From: Brienomyrus brachyistius
Taxonomy: Eukaryota > Chordata > Actinopteri > Osteoglossiformes > Mormyridae
Assembly (NCBI RefSeq): GCF_023856365.1
Contig: NW_026042825.1
Location: 27,553-91,552, forward strand
DNA length: 64,000 nt
Direction of reading: 5' to 3'
Position numbers and translations under genes: made by a program. Position 1 is the stretch's first letter. Each line of letters starts with the position of its first letter. Below the pieces are notes generated by a model that was not told where the DNA came from, made no database searches, and saw only the letters and a program-made list of their open reading frames with translations. Of this stretch, positions 10,240 to 22,261 are shown piece by piece.

Positions 10240-11145
10240 TTTTCGTTTTTTTTTTTTTTTTGTGTTTTAAAATTTTTTATTTTTGCAATGGAAATAAAAA
10301 TAAAGCAGTCCTCCGTAGAGGAGGGGTGGTGGAGGGAATATATATATATATATACATATATATAAAATAATTGTCACACAACTGGGGTGACATGCCTATC
10401 CTGCTCACCCAATTTTAGTGCACTTTAGTTATGCATAATGACCTTCTAGTCTCGATACACCCATATATATATATGTATATATATATATAGTTTTTTTTGT
10501 TTTTTTTTTTTGCAATAGACAATAAAAATAACGCAGTTCTCCATAAAGGAGGGATGGTGGATGGAATATATATATACATATATATAAAATAATTGTCACA
10601 CAACCTGGGTGACATGCCTTGCCTGCTCACCCAGTTTTAGTGCACCTTAGTTATTCATAATGACCATCTAGTCTCGATACACCCATAAATATATATGTAT
10701 ATATATATAGTTTTTTTTGGTTTTTTTTTGCAATAGACAATAAAAATAACGCAGTTCTCCATAAAGGAGGGATGGTGGATGGAATATATATATACATATA
10801 TATAAAATAATTGTCACACAACTTGGGTGACATGCCTTGCCTGCTCACCCAATTTTAGTGCAACTTAGTTATCCATAATGACCAACTAGTCTCGATACAC
10901 CCATATATATATATATATATATATGTACATATATATATAGTTTTTTTATTAGCAATAGAAAAGAAAAATAACGCAGTTCTCCGTAAAGGAGGGATGGTGG
11001 ATGGAATATATATATATATATATATATATACATTTATATAAAATAATTGTCACACAACCTGGGTGACATGCCTTGCCTGCTCACCCAATTTTAGTGCACT
11101 TTAGTTATCCATAATGACCATCTAGTCTCGATACACCCATGAATA

Positions 11146-11226
<81 letters not shown>

Positions 11227-11413
11227 TTTCTGTTTTTTTTTTGCAATAGACAATAAAAATAACGCAGTTCTCCGTAAAGGAGGGATGGTGGATGGAATAT
11301 GTATATGCATATATATAAAATAATTGTCACACAACCTGGGTGACATGCCTTGCCTGCTCACCCAATTTTAGTGCACCTTAGTTATCCATACTGACCATCT
11401 AGTCTCGACACAC

Positions 11414-11482
<69 letters not shown>

Positions 11483-11786
11483 GATATTTTTTCTTTTTCT
11501 TGTGTTTTTTTTTCGCAATGGATATTAAAAATAAAGCAGTCCTCCGTAAAGGAGGGGTGGTGGAGGGAATATATATATACATATATATATAAAATAATTG
11601 TCACACAACCTGGGTGACATGCCTTGCCTGCTCACCCAATTTTAGTGCAACTTAGTTATCCATAATGACCAACTAGTCTCGATACACCCATATATATATA
11701 TATATATATGTACATATATATAGTTTTTTTATTAGCAATAGAAAAGAAAAATAACGCAGTTCTCCGTAAAGGAGGGATGGTGGATG

Positions 11787-11848
<62 letters not shown>

Positions 11849-11951
11849 TTATATAAAATAATTGTCACACAACCTGGGTGACATGCCTTGCCTGCTCACC
11901 CAATTTTAGTGCACTTTAGTTATCCATACTGATCATCTAGTCTCGACACAC

Positions 11952-12026
<75 letters not shown>

Positions 12027-12329
12027 GATATTTTTTCTTTTTCTTGTGTTTTTTTTTCGCAATGGATATTAAAAATAAAGCAGTCCTCCGTAAAGGAGGG
12101 GTGGTGGAGGGAATATATATATACATATATATATAAAATAATTGTCACACAACCTGGGTGACATGCCTTGCCTGCTCACCCAATTTTAGTGCAACTTAGT
12201 TATCCATAATGACCAACTAGTCTCGATACACCCATATATATATATATATATATGTACATATATATAGTTTTTTTATTAGCAATAGAAAAGGAAAATAACG
12301 CAGTTCTCCGTAAAGGAGGGATGGTGGAT

Positions 12330-12387
<58 letters not shown>

Positions 12388-12490
12388 TTATATAAAATAA
12401 TTGTCACACAACCTGGGTGACATGCCTTGCCTGCTCACCCAATTTTAGTGCACTTTAGTTATCCATACTGACCATCTAGTCTCGACACAC

Positions 12491-12569
<79 letters not shown>

Positions 12570-12989
12570 GATATTTTTTCTTTTTCTTGTGTTTTTTTTT
12601 CGCAATGGATATTAAAAATAAAGCAGTCCTCCGTAAAGGAGGGATGGTGGATGGAATATATATATAAAATAATTGTCACACAACCGGGGTGACATGCCTT
12701 GCCTGCTCACCCAATTTTAGTGCACCTTAGTTATTCATAATGACCATCTAGTCTCGATACACCCATAAATATATATGTATATATATATAGTTTTTTTATT
12801 AGCAATAGAAAAGAAAAATAACGCAGTTCTCCGTAAAGGAGGGATGGTGGATGGAATATATATATATATATATACATTTATATAAAATAATTGTCACACA
12901 ACCTGGGTGACATGCCTTGCCTGCTCACCCAATTTTAGTGCACTTTAGTTATCCATAATGACCATCTAGTCTCGATACACCCATGAATA

Positions 12990-13021
<32 letters not shown>

Positions 13022-13211
13022 GTTTTTCTGGTTTTTTTTTGCAATAGACAATAAAAATAACGCAGTTCTCCATAAAGGAGGGATGGTGGATGGAATATGT
13101 ATATGCATATATATAAAATAATTGTCACACAACCTGGGTGACATGCCTTGCCTGCTCACCCAATTTTAGTGCACCTCAGTTATCCATACTGACCATCTAG
13201 TCTCGACACAC

Positions 13212-13268
<57 letters not shown>

Positions 13269-14169
13269 GATATTTTTTCTTTTTCTTGTGTTTTTTTTTC
13301 GCAATGGATATTAAAAATAAAGCAGTCCTCCGTAAAGGAGGGGTGGTGGAGGGAATATATATATACATTTATATAAAATAATTGTCACACAACTGGGGTG
13401 ACATGCCTTGCCTGCTCACCCAATTTTAGTGCACCTTAGTTATCCATAATGACCAACTAGTCTCGATACACCCATAAATATATATGTGTATATATATATA
13501 TATATATAGTTTTTTTGTGTTTTTTTTTTGCAATAGACAATAAAAATAACGCAGTTCTCCATAAAGGAGGGATAGTGGATGGAATATATATATACATATA
13601 TATAAAATTATTGTCACACAACCTGGGTGACATGCCTTGCCTGCTCACCCAATTTTAGTGCACCTTAGTTATCCATACTGACCATCTAGTCTCGATACAC
13701 CCATATATATATATATATATATATGTACATATATATAGTTTTTTTATTAGCAATAGAAAAGAAAAATAACGCAGTTCTCCGTAAAGGAGGGATGGTGAAT
13801 GGAATATATACATACATATATATAAAATAATTGTCACACAACCTGGGTGACATGCTTTGCCTGCTCACCCAATTTTAGTGCAACTTAGTTATCCATAATG
13901 ACCAACTAGTCTCGATACACCCATAAATATATATGTATATATATATATATATATATATAGTTTTTTTATTTTTTTCGTAATGGACAATAAAAATAACGCA
14001 GTTCTCCGTAAAGGAGGGATGGTGGATGGAATATATATATACATATATACATTTATATAAAATAATTGTCACACAACCTGGGTGACATGCCTTGCCTGCT
14101 CACCCAGTTTTAGTGCACCTTAGTTATCCATACTGACCATCTAGTCTCGATACACCCATAAATATATAT
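10240..14169. repeat. (TA)n-rich satellite, 16 units of about 218-282 bp
   Basis: Each unit holds a poly-T tract, the block aataacgcagttctccgtaa, a GGAGGGATGGTGGATGG motif, a (TA)n run, ttgtcacacaacctgggtg and ctcgatacaccc. Counting the gtgacatgcc landmark gives 16 units here (10389 to 14082). Unit length varies mainly through the TA runs. Units fall into at least three types that differ around the poly-T tract. From about 11400 to 12475 two types alternate as a dimer of about 539 bp. A further unit is split by the insertions at 14170-16430. Short minus-strand frames of IYIYIY type are translations of TA runs and not genes. Confidence 0.92.
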
Positions 14170-15161
14170 ACTGAACAAAAATATAAACGCAACACTCTTG
14201 TTTCTGCTCCCATTTTTCATGAGATGGACTTAAAGACCTACAATTCATTCCAGATACACAATATTACCAGCAGTTTTTTGCTTTATTGGGGGTCTGGGGA
14301 CTCAGAACCGGTCAGTATCTGGTGTGACCACCATTTGCCTCATACAATGCAACACATCTTCTTCGCATAGAGTTTATCAGATTGTCAATTGTGGCCTGTG
14401 GAATGTTGGTCCACTCCTCTTCAATGGCTGTGCGAAGTTGTTGGATATTAGTGGGAACTGGTACACGCTGTCGTATACGCCGGTCAAGCACATCCCAAAC
14501 ATGCTCAACGGGTGACATGTCCGGTGAGTATGCTGGCCATGCAAGAACTGGGACATTTTCAGCTTCCAAGAACTGTGTACAGATCCTTGCAACATGGGGC
14601 CGTGCATCATCTGTCTGAGTGGCTGGTCTCAGACGATCTTGGAGGTGAACCTGCTGGATGTGGAGGTCCTGGGCTGGTGTGGTTACACGTGGTCTGCGGT
14701 TGTGAGGCCGGTTGGATGTACTGCCATATTCTCTGAAACGCCTTTGGAGACGGCTTATGGTTGAGAAATGAACATTCAATGCACGAGCAACAGATCTGGT
14801 TGACATTCCTGCTGTCAGCATGCCAATTGCACGCTCCCTCAATGCTTGTGGCATCTGTGGCATTTTGCTGTGAGACAAAACTGCACATTCCAGGGTGGCC
14901 TTTTATTGTGGGCAGTATAAGGTACACCTGTGCACTACCCATGATGTCAGATCAGCATCTTGATGTGGCACACCTGTGAGGTGGGATGGATTATCTCAGC
15001 AAAGCAGAAGTGCTCACTATCACACATTTAGACTGATTTGTGAGAAATGTTTGAGAGAAATGGTAATATTGTGTATCTGGAATGAATTGTAGATCTTTAA
15101 GTCCATCTCATGAAAAATGGGAGCAAAAACAAAAGTGTTGCGTTTATATTTTTGTTCAGTG
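14170..15161 (-). mobile_element. Tc1-like transposon inserted in the satellite
   Basis: Terminal repeats CTGAACAAAAATATAAACGC are present in inverted orientation at both ends, with TA at the junctions. The right inverted-repeat region is about 280 bp. The left one is shortened by an internal deletion (joined at about 14268). It encodes a shortened transposase on the minus strand and sits inside the last unit of the satellite. Confidence 0.9.
14312..14878 (-). pseudogene. Tc1-like transposase with internal deletion (188 aa)
   Basis: Residues 1-70 form the paired-type helix-turn-helix region (ALRERAIGMLTAGMSTRSVA and RFREYGSTSNRP). The C-terminal part keeps WPAYSPDMSPVEHVWD, which carries the last part of the DDE/D catalytic site, and the usual end (RRRCVALYEANGGHTRY). 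The family is usually about 340 residues. Roughly 150 residues holding the first catalytic aspartates are missing after TDDARPH. The frame is open but the enzyme cannot be active. ATG 14878 is the natural start. Confidence 0.88.
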
Positions 15162-15195
15162 TATGTATATGTATACATATAGTTTTTTTTGTGTT

Positions 15196-16430
15196 TGTGA
15201 AAACGGGTCTTTAATCGGGGAAACGGAGCGGGTAGAGCAGGACGGAACGCAGGCATTGACAAACTACAATGACGGACAGGGCAAACAGGTAAGACCAGGA
15301 CTTAAAATAGGTCATGACTAATCAAAGTAATCGGGCAAAGCAGGAGACGATCAGGGAAGCACACGTGGGTAATCAGGGGGCGTGGCACACACGAGGAGCG
15401 GACAAGCCGGGCATATATGTATATCTATATAAAACCTCATTAATGAGGGACAGGGAACAGAACGGACAGACAGAACTGGCACAGGGGAAGGAGCCAGGAC
15501 AAGACTTGACATAAGACAGGAAAGGCAGAGAAACAGATCAGAAAGGGGGACACGGAGGGAACAGGCAGGACAAAAGGACCGGGAGTGAACGAAGGGAACA
15601 TCGGGGAAAGAGGAGCAGAAGCCAGAGGGACGAGGGACAAAGAGAGGAGGGACAGAGACAGGAGGAACAAAGCGAGGGGGAGCAGAGGCAGGAGGGACAA
15701 AGACGGGAGGCCAGGGAGAGAAGGAGGGGGAACCAAGAGGAGCCCGAGGGAGACCCAGCGGGCGACGGGAGGCAGCCGGAAGGGCTGCAGGCGGCCGGGA
15801 GGCCGGAGCCGGAGGGGCCGAGGAGACGGGGTGAGGGACAGACGCAGGGACGAAGGAGGGAGTCGGAGGGGAGACCAGGGAAGGGGACGAAGGAGCTGGA
15901 AGGGACCCTGGCGAGGGCAAGGAGAGAGGGGGAGCCGCAGCAGACGGCGACGTCCTCCGACACGCCAGAGCGGGAGGACCAGCAGGCGAATGAGGAGCCG
16001 CCGTCGGGGGGCCCGCAGGCAACCGATAAGACGCCGGAGGAGGGACCGAGGCAGGGCGACGAGGCCGCGGAGGGGGACCCGCAGACGACAGCCGACCCGG
16101 AGGGCCAGGACCCGCAGGTGCCGACCAAGCCCTAGCGCCGGCGAGGGAGGGCGAGCCAGGGGGCTGGGCGGGTGGGACCCCAGCCGTGCGTCTGTGTCCT
16201 CTCCCCTTATGGGACACAGACATAAGGACCTGCGGCCGGGGTCGGGCTCGTCGGGGTGAGGGTACCAGAGTCACAGGGGGAGAAGGGACTGGAGTGGGGC
16301 CAGGGACTGGAGCTGCAGGCTGCAGAGGGAGCGCCTGCCCGGGAGCTGCAGGCAGGGAAAGCGCCTCGGACGTGGGCGCGGTAGCTGCAGGCAGCGGAGA
16401 CGGCTGCTCGGGCTCTGGGGCCGCAGGGGG
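15196..16430 (-). mobile_element. 3' part of an LTR retroelement with proline-rich frame
   Basis: On the minus strand this reads as a long proline-rich frame (16433-15351, 360 codons). It then runs into LTR-like sequence shared with 37501-38035 and 56140-56416 (common words gggggcgtggcacac, cacgtgggtaatcagg). The strand ends with an ATTAAA signal, about 20 nt of sequence and a short A-run. That is the layout of a polyadenylated transcript end. Satellite sequence resumes on both sides. The proline-rich frame is strongly GC-biased and is not called as a host gene. Confidence 0.55.
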
Positions 16431-16490
16431 CACTTATTTTATTATATAAAATAAGTGTCACACAACCGGGGTGACATGCCTTGCCTGCTT
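16428..16490. repeat. Resumed part of the satellite unit
   Basis: The segment taaaataagtgtcacacaac followed by gacatgccttgcctgct matches the satellite at 10240-14169. The Tc1 copy and the proline-rich retroelement therefore lie within one satellite unit. Another short satellite remnant is at 15162-15195. Confidence 0.7.
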
Positions 16491-16920
16491 GTGGGATGAG
16501 GAAGACTCAGGGACTGGAAATGGGATTAAAACTGAAGATGTGCTCATTCCTTTGTGTATTTACAAATTTTCCTTCCGTCAGACATGAGGAGTTTGCTGCT
16601 ATATTTGGCACTAATAGAGATTCTGATGCTGCTATTTTTATTGTCTATTAGTTTGTTATTATTTACAAGTTCTGTTGTGTTTTTGCATTTTTCTCTTCTG
16701 GTTAATTAACTGCTGTCTGTTTGCTGTGAAGTATGAGTGTGGTGAGTAAGACTCAGGGACTGGAAGTGGGATTACAACTAAAGATAACATGCTTATTCCT
16801 TTTTGTATTGTTTACAAATTTCCTTCCGTCAAACATGAGGAGTTTGCTGCTATATTGTGCACTAACAGAGATTCTGATGCTGCTATTTTTATTGTTTATA
16901 AATGTGTTATTGTTTCCAAG
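16486..16920. repeat. Tandem duplication, about 240-bp period
   Basis: The segment aagactcagggactgga to tattgtctattag (16500-16655) recurs at 16747-16905 with modest divergence. Both copies share gaggagtttgctgctata and gagattctgatgctgct. No gene is seen. Confidence 0.65.
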
Positions 16921-16984
16921 TTGAGTATTCAATAAATGCTAAATTGAGAAATTTTGTGTATCGTTTGTTATTATTAGTGTGATA

Positions 16985-17099
16985 TTTTACCATGCAAATA
17001 GAGGGGAAAACGTCCAATTATCGGCCAAAAAAAATCAGCAGCATATATCGGCCATCGCCTGACCCTTGACTTGAAAAACCCATATCGGTCGACCTCTAG
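16985..17099. mobile_element. One end of a hAT-like element
   Basis: The sequence repeats tatcggcc words and ends with catatcggtcgacctctag. This is the reverse complement of a start typical of a hAT family in vertebrates. The other end and a target duplication were not found. Confidence 0.4.
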
Positions 17100-17450
17100 T
17101 AACAGTACATTCTGTCCAATTCATCCATCGAGTTAAGTCACACACCCACTTGAGGGGGCACTCCGGCAGACGTGAGGATGGGGATGTTCTTTCCGCTATA
17201 ACATCCACTGCAGAAGTACATCTCGCTCCTGTTCACAGGGCTTACTTCAATGATGAAGCAGGGCTGGTTGTCTGGACAAGAAGTTGTCCTGCTGCTGGGT
17301 CTCGGTGCCGTTTTTCCACCTAAGCTTGAAGGTGGAAATGTGTTCCAACTTGGTCCCTGGGACTGCAGCATAGCCAAACATCGCGAGCAGCGTCGGCCAC
17401 ACCCACCACCAGAACCATCACACCGTCCTATACACATAAAGAAGAACTAA

Positions 17451-18454
17451 AACATAGAGTGTTGTGACAATCTATGCGTTAATGTTTGGCAGCATAGGTG
17501 ATTCATTAAAATTATACCGAAGAATGGAAAATGTGATATTTAGAATATTTTTTGCCATTTAGTAGCTAATTTAAGCACTTACCCAATGCCTCAATTTGTT
17601 TTAGGTCAGTAATGTCTGAGCCAAAAGAATGAATGTATGAATTTAATACAATTCACCCACTCCCACCCACACACAAATCTGAAATTCAATTTAAGACACT
17701 TCTTAAACATTAGTGCATTAACAAAAAAGGAAAATCTTAAGAGATTCAGTAGGATTTTCTATGTTAGACTTAAGCTAATAGTTCAATAGTTTTTACATAT
17801 TTCAATATACCAATTTGACTTTAATGTTGAAACAGATGCTAAAACATGGAATAATTTCATAACTAGAGAAACATGTTATTCACAAACACTAGCAAAGGTA
17901 GCTTATAGTTAAGCTTACTTAAGTCAGCAAGTCAGGCTACAGTGTGTAAGAATAGTCGTAAACGATAATTTGTCTCAGTCTTACATGACAGAATAAGTAA
18001 ACAGAAAATATAAAATGGCTGAAACAGCGTCATTAACGCCAGCTACAGTAGAGGCGCAGAAAAGGTGTCATGACTGAAGTATTCCCAAACTCTGGAAGAC
18101 CGTATGCGAGCCTTTTTTGCCGCGTGTTTCTCCAGAGGCTCCGGAGCTCCGCTGGTTGAGACAGCCATGTTGGTTCATGTGCAGGGGGACGAGCGGCAAA
18201 TTTCTTTTTTGCAGGGTGGTAGGTGATGTCTCATTAATATTTATGAGAGAAGTGCTACATGATTGGCCAGTGCATGCCAGTGCATGCCCAAAATGGTGCG
18301 GCACTGCATCCAAGCCTGCGGCACTCAGAGTCACAAATACAGTGGAAACCATTTGTAGTAATTACGTCTGTCTGGCTGATTTCCAACTAATTGATATTTG
18401 TATATTTATTACATGAATATAAGGTAATATAAGGTAATAGAAGAGGTATTTAAT
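17451..18454. other. No gene recognised
   Basis: AT-rich intergenic sequence. Short frames near 18117-18416 have no recognisable domain. Confidence 0.5.
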
Positions 18455-18897
18455 GGTTTTCCATCTGAGGAATTTGCAAAAAACTGCAGTGCATGATGGG
18501 TCGGACCTAAAGGCTGCCTTAACGTCCTCATCTGTATGACGACATACATCAAGACTAGGAAGGTGCATAATGTTCATGTCTGGTTGCGTTTGTTGGTCCA
18601 GAAAGTAATTCAATTTCGCCATGTAGGTTACGTTCTTAAAAACTGCTTGGATATAGCCCGATTATATGCTGTGGGCCTTTTAATTTCTTTGTTTACCAGG
18701 TAGGCTACCTTCTTTAAACTGCGTTTTGTTAGACTACATATTTAGGGAGGTCTTTATAAATTTATAGTAGTCTTCATAAATATGTGCATAGTTTAGCCTA
18801 ACCCAGCCACTTAAGGGAGAAAGCCAGCTCAACTAGGTGTCGGTCCCAAGCCCGGATTAATGGGGAGGGTTGGCGTCAAGAAATAAAGAGACTGTAT
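18455..18897 (-). repeat. Dispersed repeat, inverted copy of 5279-5540
   Basis: This copy reads in the opposite orientation to the one at 5279 and contains about 180 bp extra between ctgccttaacgtcctc and the ccaggtaggctacc block. It is probably the more complete copy of an unclassified element. Confidence 0.6.
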
Positions 18898-19149
18898 CTT
18901 CACTGCATGACTGATGTCAAAATGTGTGAAATATGTGGTTGTATTAATAAATGCATTAAAGTAGGTTAATGATTCTGTGCTGTCTAAATTGTATAGAAAA
19001 TTTCTACGTATAGCCAAACAAATCTCCTCCTGTTTGAAAAGGCATAGAAAAAGCAATTTAGCCACTAAAACTTTACAGTTTTTGTGAGGGACAGTCGAAT
19101 TCTCTCGTTTCTCTCGTCAAGTTTTTTTGTGATCCTGCACCTACACTTT

Positions 19150-19300
19150 GCCGGCCCCAGGAGGATGGGCTCCCCCTTTGAGTTTGGTCCCTCCCAAGGT
19201 TTCTTCCTTCTTGGGAGTTTTTCCATCCTATCGGCGCCTATGGCTTACTCACTGGGGGCTTTGGGTGGGCATGATATAAAGCAAAGCATTTTCCCTCCCA
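19150..19300. repeat. Fish interspersed repeat tail
   Basis: The words aggatgggctccccctttga and aaggtttcttcct, then actcactgggggctttgggt, match a family whose other copy is at 30130-30330. It lies just downstream of the chemerin-like stop codon, so it may form part of that gene's 3' UTR. Confidence 0.55.
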
Positions 19301-19331
19301 GTTTCCTCCTCTGGTCCACATTGCAGGACCA

Positions 19332-21519
19332 TCAGCCATCAGAAACAGTCAGACGGTCTCCTTCAGCTTCTTTAGTGTCCTTGGAAGCCAAGGCAGTTTT
19401 AGGTCTGAGAAGAGGTTTATCAGAAGGACACATATTACGTCGTTTGTCCTGAAATGTAACATGGGGAGGAAAAGTTAAGCGGTTTAGTCAGATTGGAGTC
19501 GTTTATTCAGCAGTGGCAGCGCCAGTGACTTAATGCTACAGGTGCTATAGGGGAGTGAGATTATTTAGACCGGGTGCTTTAGCTTTTCAGCTTATGTAGA
19601 TGGTGTATAGAAGCACACAGCACGATAAGCTACAGCATGGATAAAATAGGATAAAATATGAAATTCTAACGTCTAGCTCACAGAGCCTCTATGTGTACTT
19701 TGAAGAAAAAATACACTACAAGTATGCTGTAAAAACCGCAAAAATGTCTTACACAATATACAGATTTTACAGATAGTTAAAGAAAAAATGAAACCAATAT
19801 TTTGGGGGTGCTGTGGGGGTACTATGGTCATTGGAGGAGGAGCTAGAGCCCCCCCCCCCAAGCTTTTCCTTGGTGCTGCCACTGTTGTTCAGATTAAAAG
19901 TAACATTGTCATTAATAAACAGTACTCTGATCAAATTTTTGCATGTACAAACACAATCAAAGTTTAACCACATGTTTAGACACAATTCACACACCTGTTA
20001 CATTTCCATAATGCTAAGACTCTCTACACTTACTTCATCCACTTTCTTGTTTGGTACACAGTCATTTGATGGATGTGTAAGATCATTACCAGACCGTCTG
20101 CTGCAAACTCTACAGTTAATGAATGGCTGCAAAAACACACAGACACACAAAAACAGTATTTAAAGAGTGGTGGGCAATAAATACAGTGAGAGAAGGTGTA
20201 GTAAAGATATATCTAATGATTTAAGGCAGAGCTGCTGGAGTGCAGGGTTTAATGACACAGAACAATTTTAGAGGAAAGAGCTTCCAAAGCAGGGTCACCA
20301 TAAGGCTATATTATACAAAGCAAGTTCATCTAAAAGTATGAACAACAAATCCCGTTTAACTGAACACTGCTCTGTATTAAAATACTGTCCTCCGATCAAG
20401 CTAAGTGGTCCTGTAGTTCACTATTTAAAGAGGTAAATTTAAAGGGTAATTCACACTGCACATCTACCCTGCTCTGACCAGGTTTAATTACTGGCTTTCT
20501 AATTAAAACAAGAGTTAAGTCCTGCCCTTTCACCACAAAACACCACACTGCCATTTAAGGCTGATTTCAACAATGAGTTTTAGTTAACCTGGCTCGATTG
20601 AGTTAACTCTGGGTATGTAAAACCCGCTTTGTAGTACAGCCCACAGGTCTTTAAATAAGGCCAGCTAGGGTTCATAGCTCGAAGCATAATCTACAGGTCA
20701 CCCCTCAGATGATTAGCATTTGCTTCTGCCTGGTAATCCAGCCTTTAAGCCTGTAAACCTACTAAAATTTGAGAATAAGGTGAAGGAACTGGCTCTTTGA
20801 GGCCACCTATGTATTTGTTACTTTATTGTTGGCTAACTTTCCCCCGCAGGGCATCAAAAAAGTTAACATGAACCTAAATTAATTTGCTAACTGATATGTC
20901 CAATGCTCACAGTCACAGTGACTCTTTACTTACCCTCTTGTCCATGAAAATACAGTCAGCCCGATGGTCTGTTGCAGTTGACTTTGGACATTTTGTTGCT
21001 CTCAAGAGAATCTCAATGTCAATGTATTCACTGCTGATCTAAATCACATAAACACGTTATATACAAAATTGCCTACAACTGTTTTAAAGGCAATATAACA
21101 AACAATAATCACCCAAAAAATGGCAAACTGTCACAGACTTGACTGCAGCAGATTCAGAGAGAAACTGTGAGAAGGTAAAATTGACCAGGGCTGAGATATA
21201 CAACCATCACTTTCATTGTGAAGAGACATTAAGCATCATATGCATTGAAATTAAAACATCAAAATCAATGTGATACTCATTAGTTCAGCTTGCAGATGAT
21301 GAAAGTTTCACACTTTTGTAAACACTTTCTCAGCAGTTACCTTCGGACGGCCCTGGATGTTATAGAAATTCATGTGCTGACGGGTTCCTTGATGAGCATT
21401 TTCGACTGCGAGTTTAATGGCCGTCTTGTGAGTGCAGGGAGACTGTGGTAATCTTGCTGGGCCTCTGTGGAGATAAGCAGAGCTCCATAAGCCAAAACCA
21501 GAAGCAGCAGGCGGGTCAT
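19332..21519 (-). CDS. Chemerin (RARRES2)-like secreted cystatin-fold protein, 4 exons, frameshift in exon 1
   Basis: Four minus-strand exons join with canonical splice sites. Exon 1 is 21519-21341 (donor AAG|GTAACT), exon 2 21038-20934, exon 3 20126-20034 and exon 4 19448-19332, ending in TGA. Exons 2, 3 and 4 are 105, 93 and 117 nt and all in phase 0. Exon 1 encodes a clear signal peptide (MTRLLLLVLAYGALLIS) and then CTHKTAIKLAVENAH in a frame one base off, so it is 179 nt where 180 is expected. The mature part has a cystatin-like helix. A cysteine ladder follows: LLRATKCPK, DCIFMDK, INCRVCSRR, NDCVPNK and NMCPSD. Its order and spacing match the disulphide pattern of chemerin, a secreted chemoattractant and adipokine precursor. 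Total length is about 164 residues, usual for chemerin. Other cystatin-fold proteins such as cathelicidin-type precursors are less likely. The frameshift may be a pseudogene lesion or an assembly error. Confidence 0.68.
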
Positions 21520-21799
21520 CTTCCTCTCAGCTTTGAAGGGAGAAGCAGGACTGAGGACACTGATCTGTGGTCCCCTTATCCAGCACGTCCAGGGGCGTGT
21601 CCTTCACTCGAAACAAACAGACCTTTGAACAACATTGGAAAACTCTTCAGGATGAATTGAGGCAGGTGGTCAAGTGGGTTTATTGTTATTTCAGCAATAT
21701 ACACAGTACACAGTGAAAGGAAACATTGTTCCTCCTGGACCACGGTGCAACACAAAGAAGAAAAACAGAAACAACACAAGATGACACAAGTGCGGGCAA

Positions 21800-22210
21800 G
21801 ATAGAACTATACAGAGTGAAAGGAGCACAAACAGAGGGAGAAAGTGCAAGATAAACACAAGAGCAACAATACAATACTACAGGACAAGACAGCGCAGTCA
21901 AGAACACAGAGTGCAGCCAGAGCTAACCTGAATAGGGGCATCAAGGTTGCCAGGCAGGCAGAGAAACAGAAAATAGAGGTCTACTTCACATACAACAACC
22001 CACAGTGGGTGTGGCAGGGAATACAACACATTACAAACTTCAAAGGCAACAACACCGTCACTGTTAACAGCAACGCCCTTTTAGCAAAGGAGCTAAACAG
22101 CTTCTTTGCTCGTCTGGAGGAACACAGAGCAGACATAGCCACACTGCCCCCTCCCCCAATCTCCAGCACTCACAGACTCCCTCTGCAGGAACACCACGCG
22201 AGAAGGCACA
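21800..22210 (+). pseudogene. LINE (L2/Rex-like) fragment between endonuclease and RT
   Basis: The plus frame reads AARANLNRGIKVARQAEKQK, then VWQGIQHITNFKGNN and LLAKELNSFFARLEEH. This is the conserved linker before the reverse-transcriptase domain in jockey/L2/Rex-type fish LINEs. It ends where similarity passes into a CR1-like LINE at about 22210. Confidence 0.7.
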
Positions 22211-22261
22211 TTGCATCTCTAGGTGTGTGGAGTTTAAGACAAGGCAAGTGATGCTACGATA

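Noticed and set aside
11091..14072. Many minus-strand frames of IYIYIYIY type with a shared SRQGMSPRLCDN start
   Set aside because: They are translations of (TA)n runs and conserved satellite text; their number and similarity follow the tandem units.
15351..16433. 360-codon proline-rich frame
   Set aside because: GC-biased low-complexity sequence inside an LTR element; the same composition recurs at 37457-38017. Not evidence of a host gene.
17138..17437. Minus-strand frame with SEMYFCSGC, resembling the end of an Ig V domain
   Set aside because: The rest of the frame has no V-domain pattern, no clear splice sites were found, and the parallel frame has no supporting motifs.
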